The position numbers and the translations under genes were made by a program. Source: Latrodectus hesperus (lineage: Eukaryota; Arthropoda; Arachnida; Araneae; Theridiidae). Taken from it: a stretch of 64,000 bases of DNA. Where the stretch lies: the NCBI GenBank assembly GCA_037975125.1, contig CM075862.1:14541125-14605124 (forward strand). Direction: 5' to 3'. Shown here one piece after another: positions 61,456-64,000 of this stretch. The notes under the pieces were generated by a model. It worked only from the letters and a program-made list of their open reading frames with translations. It was not told the DNA's origin and made no database searches. Each line of letters begins with the position of its first letter. Position 1 is the first letter of the stretch.

Positions 61456-61887
61456 TCTTTCTTTTTATTGTAGTTTTGCGTTGCGTGCGCCGTCGTCTGG
61501 GTCGTTTTATTTATGTAATTTGCAAACACGACCTTCCGACCCTTTGCAAACAAGACCAACATTTGAGACACGACAGTAAAAAAACAAAAAAATGCGTGTT
61601 TCTTTTACTGATCACAAGAACTTTTTTTTTCTGTAATTTATGGCTATCTACTTCAAATTTGCATTTTTGTTTAAGTTTTGCATATAGCAGTGTAAATTAA
61701 AACCAGTAAATTAAAAGTATATAAATTATGTTCAGTTTGTAATTATCATTAAATTGAAAAATTGTGCTATATAACATTGCTAGAATGAATAAATAAAATA
61801 TTATTAAAATACATATAAATTTATTTAAATACATCATATATATATAAATTACTTCAACCTTATACTTTTGAACACTTTTAATATCTT

Positions 61888-62169
61888 GGGGAATGGTACC
61901 CATCCTGTTTAGTGGTCAAAATGCCTGACTGCGGATTGGGAGGTCTTCGGTTCGAATAACGTTTCGGACATGGAGGTACTTTCTATCTCTGTCTATCCCA
62001 TTTTTGTCCTTTTTGTATGAAGGGGTTGTGAATGGTTGCCTACCCTGTAAATAGGTACCTATGGCATGTGTGTATTGTGGAAGTCAGACTCCATACCAAA
62101 ATATGGTTCAGTTGGAAAAGCGGAGCAGCGCACCCCATAATGCCAGCTTAGCTGGCACAAGATAACAAC
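61888..62169 (+). mobile_element. tRNA-derived SINE with 8-bp target-site duplication
   Basis: 282 bases. The head has an A-box-like TTTAGTGGTCAAAATGCC and a B box GGTTCGAATAA, and the tail is AGATAACAAC, close to the tail of the SINE at 25711. AATATCTT is duplicated at 61880-61887 and 62170-62177. Confidence 0.75.
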
Positions 62170-62184
62170 AATATCTTATTAGAG

Positions 62185-63400
62185 AATGATTGCACCGCAT
62201 TGATTATGATTATCAAAACTAGTAGCGTAAAGGTGGGTAAAAACTGGAATTAATTTCCAAGGGAACTTTGAAGGCTCTAAGGGAATGAGCTTTCTCTTTA
62301 TTATTAATAAATTAAAGAAAATAATTTTAAAAGAAAAGAAAGCAGTTTTGCTTTAAAGAACAATTTAGAATAAGTTTAAAAATTAATGTTCTTGAAAATA
62401 ACTATTTTCTTGCTTTCTAAGCAGGAATTAATAATAATAATAAAAAAACACGCGTGTCAATATTTATTCTGATGGTCGAGAAATAAATTTTGATATTTCT
62501 TTTAGTAATATTTCTTTTTTTTATAATTTTCATTAATATTTTTATTTTTCTCGGAACGAAATATTAACTTTCGTTCTTGATGATAGAACATGCGTATTTT
62601 TTGCATCCCACTTATGTAATGCACATCACCACATATTTGTAAAGCAAAGCAATTCATTAAATGAAATATGTTTCATTGAGTATATTCCCTAGAAATCATC
62701 AATATTCCCGGTTATTCCCAAGTTCCCGATTAAATTATCTTTCCGAAATTCCTGACAATTTTACATCTTTAATAAGCATTAAACGTTCCTATTCATGTGA
62801 CTGGTGTAAATTAATTTCTACTATGCAGTTATCATTTTATTTCAATGATAATTTAAAAAGTCATATCCACAAAAAACATAAGTAAGAGGATTTTATTAGA
62901 TGATGATGAAGATGAATAGAAATGAAGCTATATGGATTGTAAATGAATTTATGCTTTCTTGATATTTATTATTTTCTTCAGCCTTCCAAATTAATGTTTT
63001 TTGTAAATTTACACAAAAAAATTAATTTTATATTTTTTACGTAATTTTGGAAAAGTAATTAAATTGAAATTTGTAATTTTGAAAAAGTGAATTCAAATTA
63101 TTATATGAATATAAAAATTACACTTTCATTTTTTTAGATCCTAGGATAAGTCGAAGTATTGGTTGATGACTATGCAATGCTCTTTTATTGAAGTTTATTT
63201 CTCCTGTAGTACCTTTTGCAATTTAAGAAAATAAAGATAATATTTGTATATGTAATAATTTAGAAATTCTCAAATATGTTTGTAAAATATATGTCTAAAA
63301 TATATATTAACATCTGAAATCGGGATGATTATTTCTTGTTGATATGATACAAATTTTTTTAAACATTTTCGTTGAAAGTTATGTTATACGCACAGTCTTA
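62185..63400. other. upstream of virilizer, no firm gene
   Basis: AT-rich. The frame at 62661-62885 ends with YSCDWCK and SHIHKKHK, which loosely resembles a C2H2 zinc finger, but the cysteine-histidine spacing is too long for a standard finger. I would not annotate it as a gene on this basis. Confidence 0.3.
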
Positions 63401-63720
63401 GATTAAAAAATTATTTGTAGGATTGTTTTTTTTATTTGTTATCATTTGTCTGAGTGAAATGATTGACAATTTGATTGGACATTATAATACTTTTATGAAT
63501 TAAGCCAGCAACAAGACCTTGGAATGTTAAAGCAAAAATGTTCAACGTTGATTTGTTCATAACCGCGAACATTGTTTACAAAACTGTTTATTTTTGTCGG
63601 AAAGATTTTCTGGAGTCTGCTGTTATCGTGCTTTTTTTTTATTTAAACTCAGTTATGAAATTTTCTTATATTCTTGAACTATAGGATATAGATTTATAAC
63701 TTACTTAATTTAAAACGAAA

Positions 63721-63783
63721 ATGGTGATTGGAGATGACTGCGAACTTCTCTTTTTTGACACTTTTTCACATGATTCTTGTGAA
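63721..63783 (+). CDS. vir: virilizer (VIRMA) first coding exon; rest outside window
   Basis: 21 codons from an ATG followed at 63784 by a consensus donor GTAAGTT. The peptide contains ELLFFDTFSHD, the conserved N-terminal motif of virilizer, where insect proteins read ELLFFDTFSHE and human VIRMA has ELLFLDTFKH. Virilizer is the large scaffold of the METTL3-METTL14 m6A methyltransferase complex; in flies it also acts in Sxl splicing and sex determination. The family's second exon, which starts the NLDLVQFP region, was not found before the right edge. The exon is short but the motif, start and donor agree. Confidence 0.8.
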
Positions 63784-64000
63784 GTAAGTTGACAGAACTG
63801 AATAAAAAACACATTTATAAGTTAAAAACTACTATGCTTCTTTAATCATACATATTTTACTGAAACATGTTTAAAAATATTAAATCATATGAGTAGAATA
63901 TGATATTGTTTATTCTAAAAATACCTGTTATTTCGTCTTTATCTGAAGCTTATAAAGTATCTATTCATGAAATTGTTTTGGTAAAATGTAGCTGGGAAGT

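Noticed and set aside
62661..62885. C2H2 zinc-finger gene
   Set aside because: Only one CxxC and a trailing HxHKKH cluster, with spacing too long for a standard finger and no neighbouring fingers.

Overview
This is an AT-rich eukaryotic window with short exons, very long introns and a dense load of transposable elements. It has no operons, CRISPR arrays or prokaryotic signals. Three conserved animal genes can be read from their exons. The elements (BEL/Pao, Ty3/gypsy, Merlin, mariner, Tigger, piggyBac and Harbinger families, plus tRNA-derived SINEs) point to an arthropod. Gene-sequence flavour and element mix suggest a spider, which is inference rather than proof.

Host genes. (1) 1476-7051, minus strand: PNO1 (partner of NOB1), a KH-type RNA-binding ribosome assembly factor. 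Six coding exons are present and the last few codons lie left of the window. (2) 26433-45632, plus strand: pinin (PNN), seven coding exons over 19 kb giving a complete reading frame of 370 residues. (3) 63721-63783, plus strand: the first coding exon of virilizer (VIRMA), a subunit of the m6A RNA methylation writer complex; the rest lies right of the window. All three act in RNA metabolism, but nothing suggests they are co-regulated.

Mobile DNA, left to right: a decayed Merlin transposase with its terminal repeat (4964-5633, in a PNO1 intron); a lone 255-bp end of an unclassified family (8268-8522); an old repeat (10560-12020) carrying a tRNA-derived SINE (11749-11970); two head-to-tail copies of an unclassified 3-kb element with about 105-bp terminal inverted repeats (13111-24941), the second split by a nearly intact 6.0-kb BEL/Pao retrotransposon (17769-23794); a second SINE (25711-26103). 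Inside pinin introns are a Merlin MITE (27539-27870), a 56-bp tandem array (29371-29690), a Tigger-like element (30622-31670), a mariner (36553-37831), an older mariner relic (about 41930-42790) and a MITE-like repeat (43173-44079). Downstream of pinin are a Ty3/gypsy element (51458-57271) with a Harbinger derivative inserted in it, a LINE fragment, a piggyBac derivative (59625-60791), a Tc1-like relic and a third SINE (61888-62169).

I found no clearly novel functional system. The best novelty candidate is the unclassified tandem TIR element. The most informative structural events are the nested insertions with target-site duplications, the SINE insertion with a related unoccupied copy at 50.4-50.9 kb, and the Merlin MITE paired with a decayed transposase-bearing relative. 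The remaining long gene-free stretches are AT-rich intron or intergenic DNA and are listed as such.
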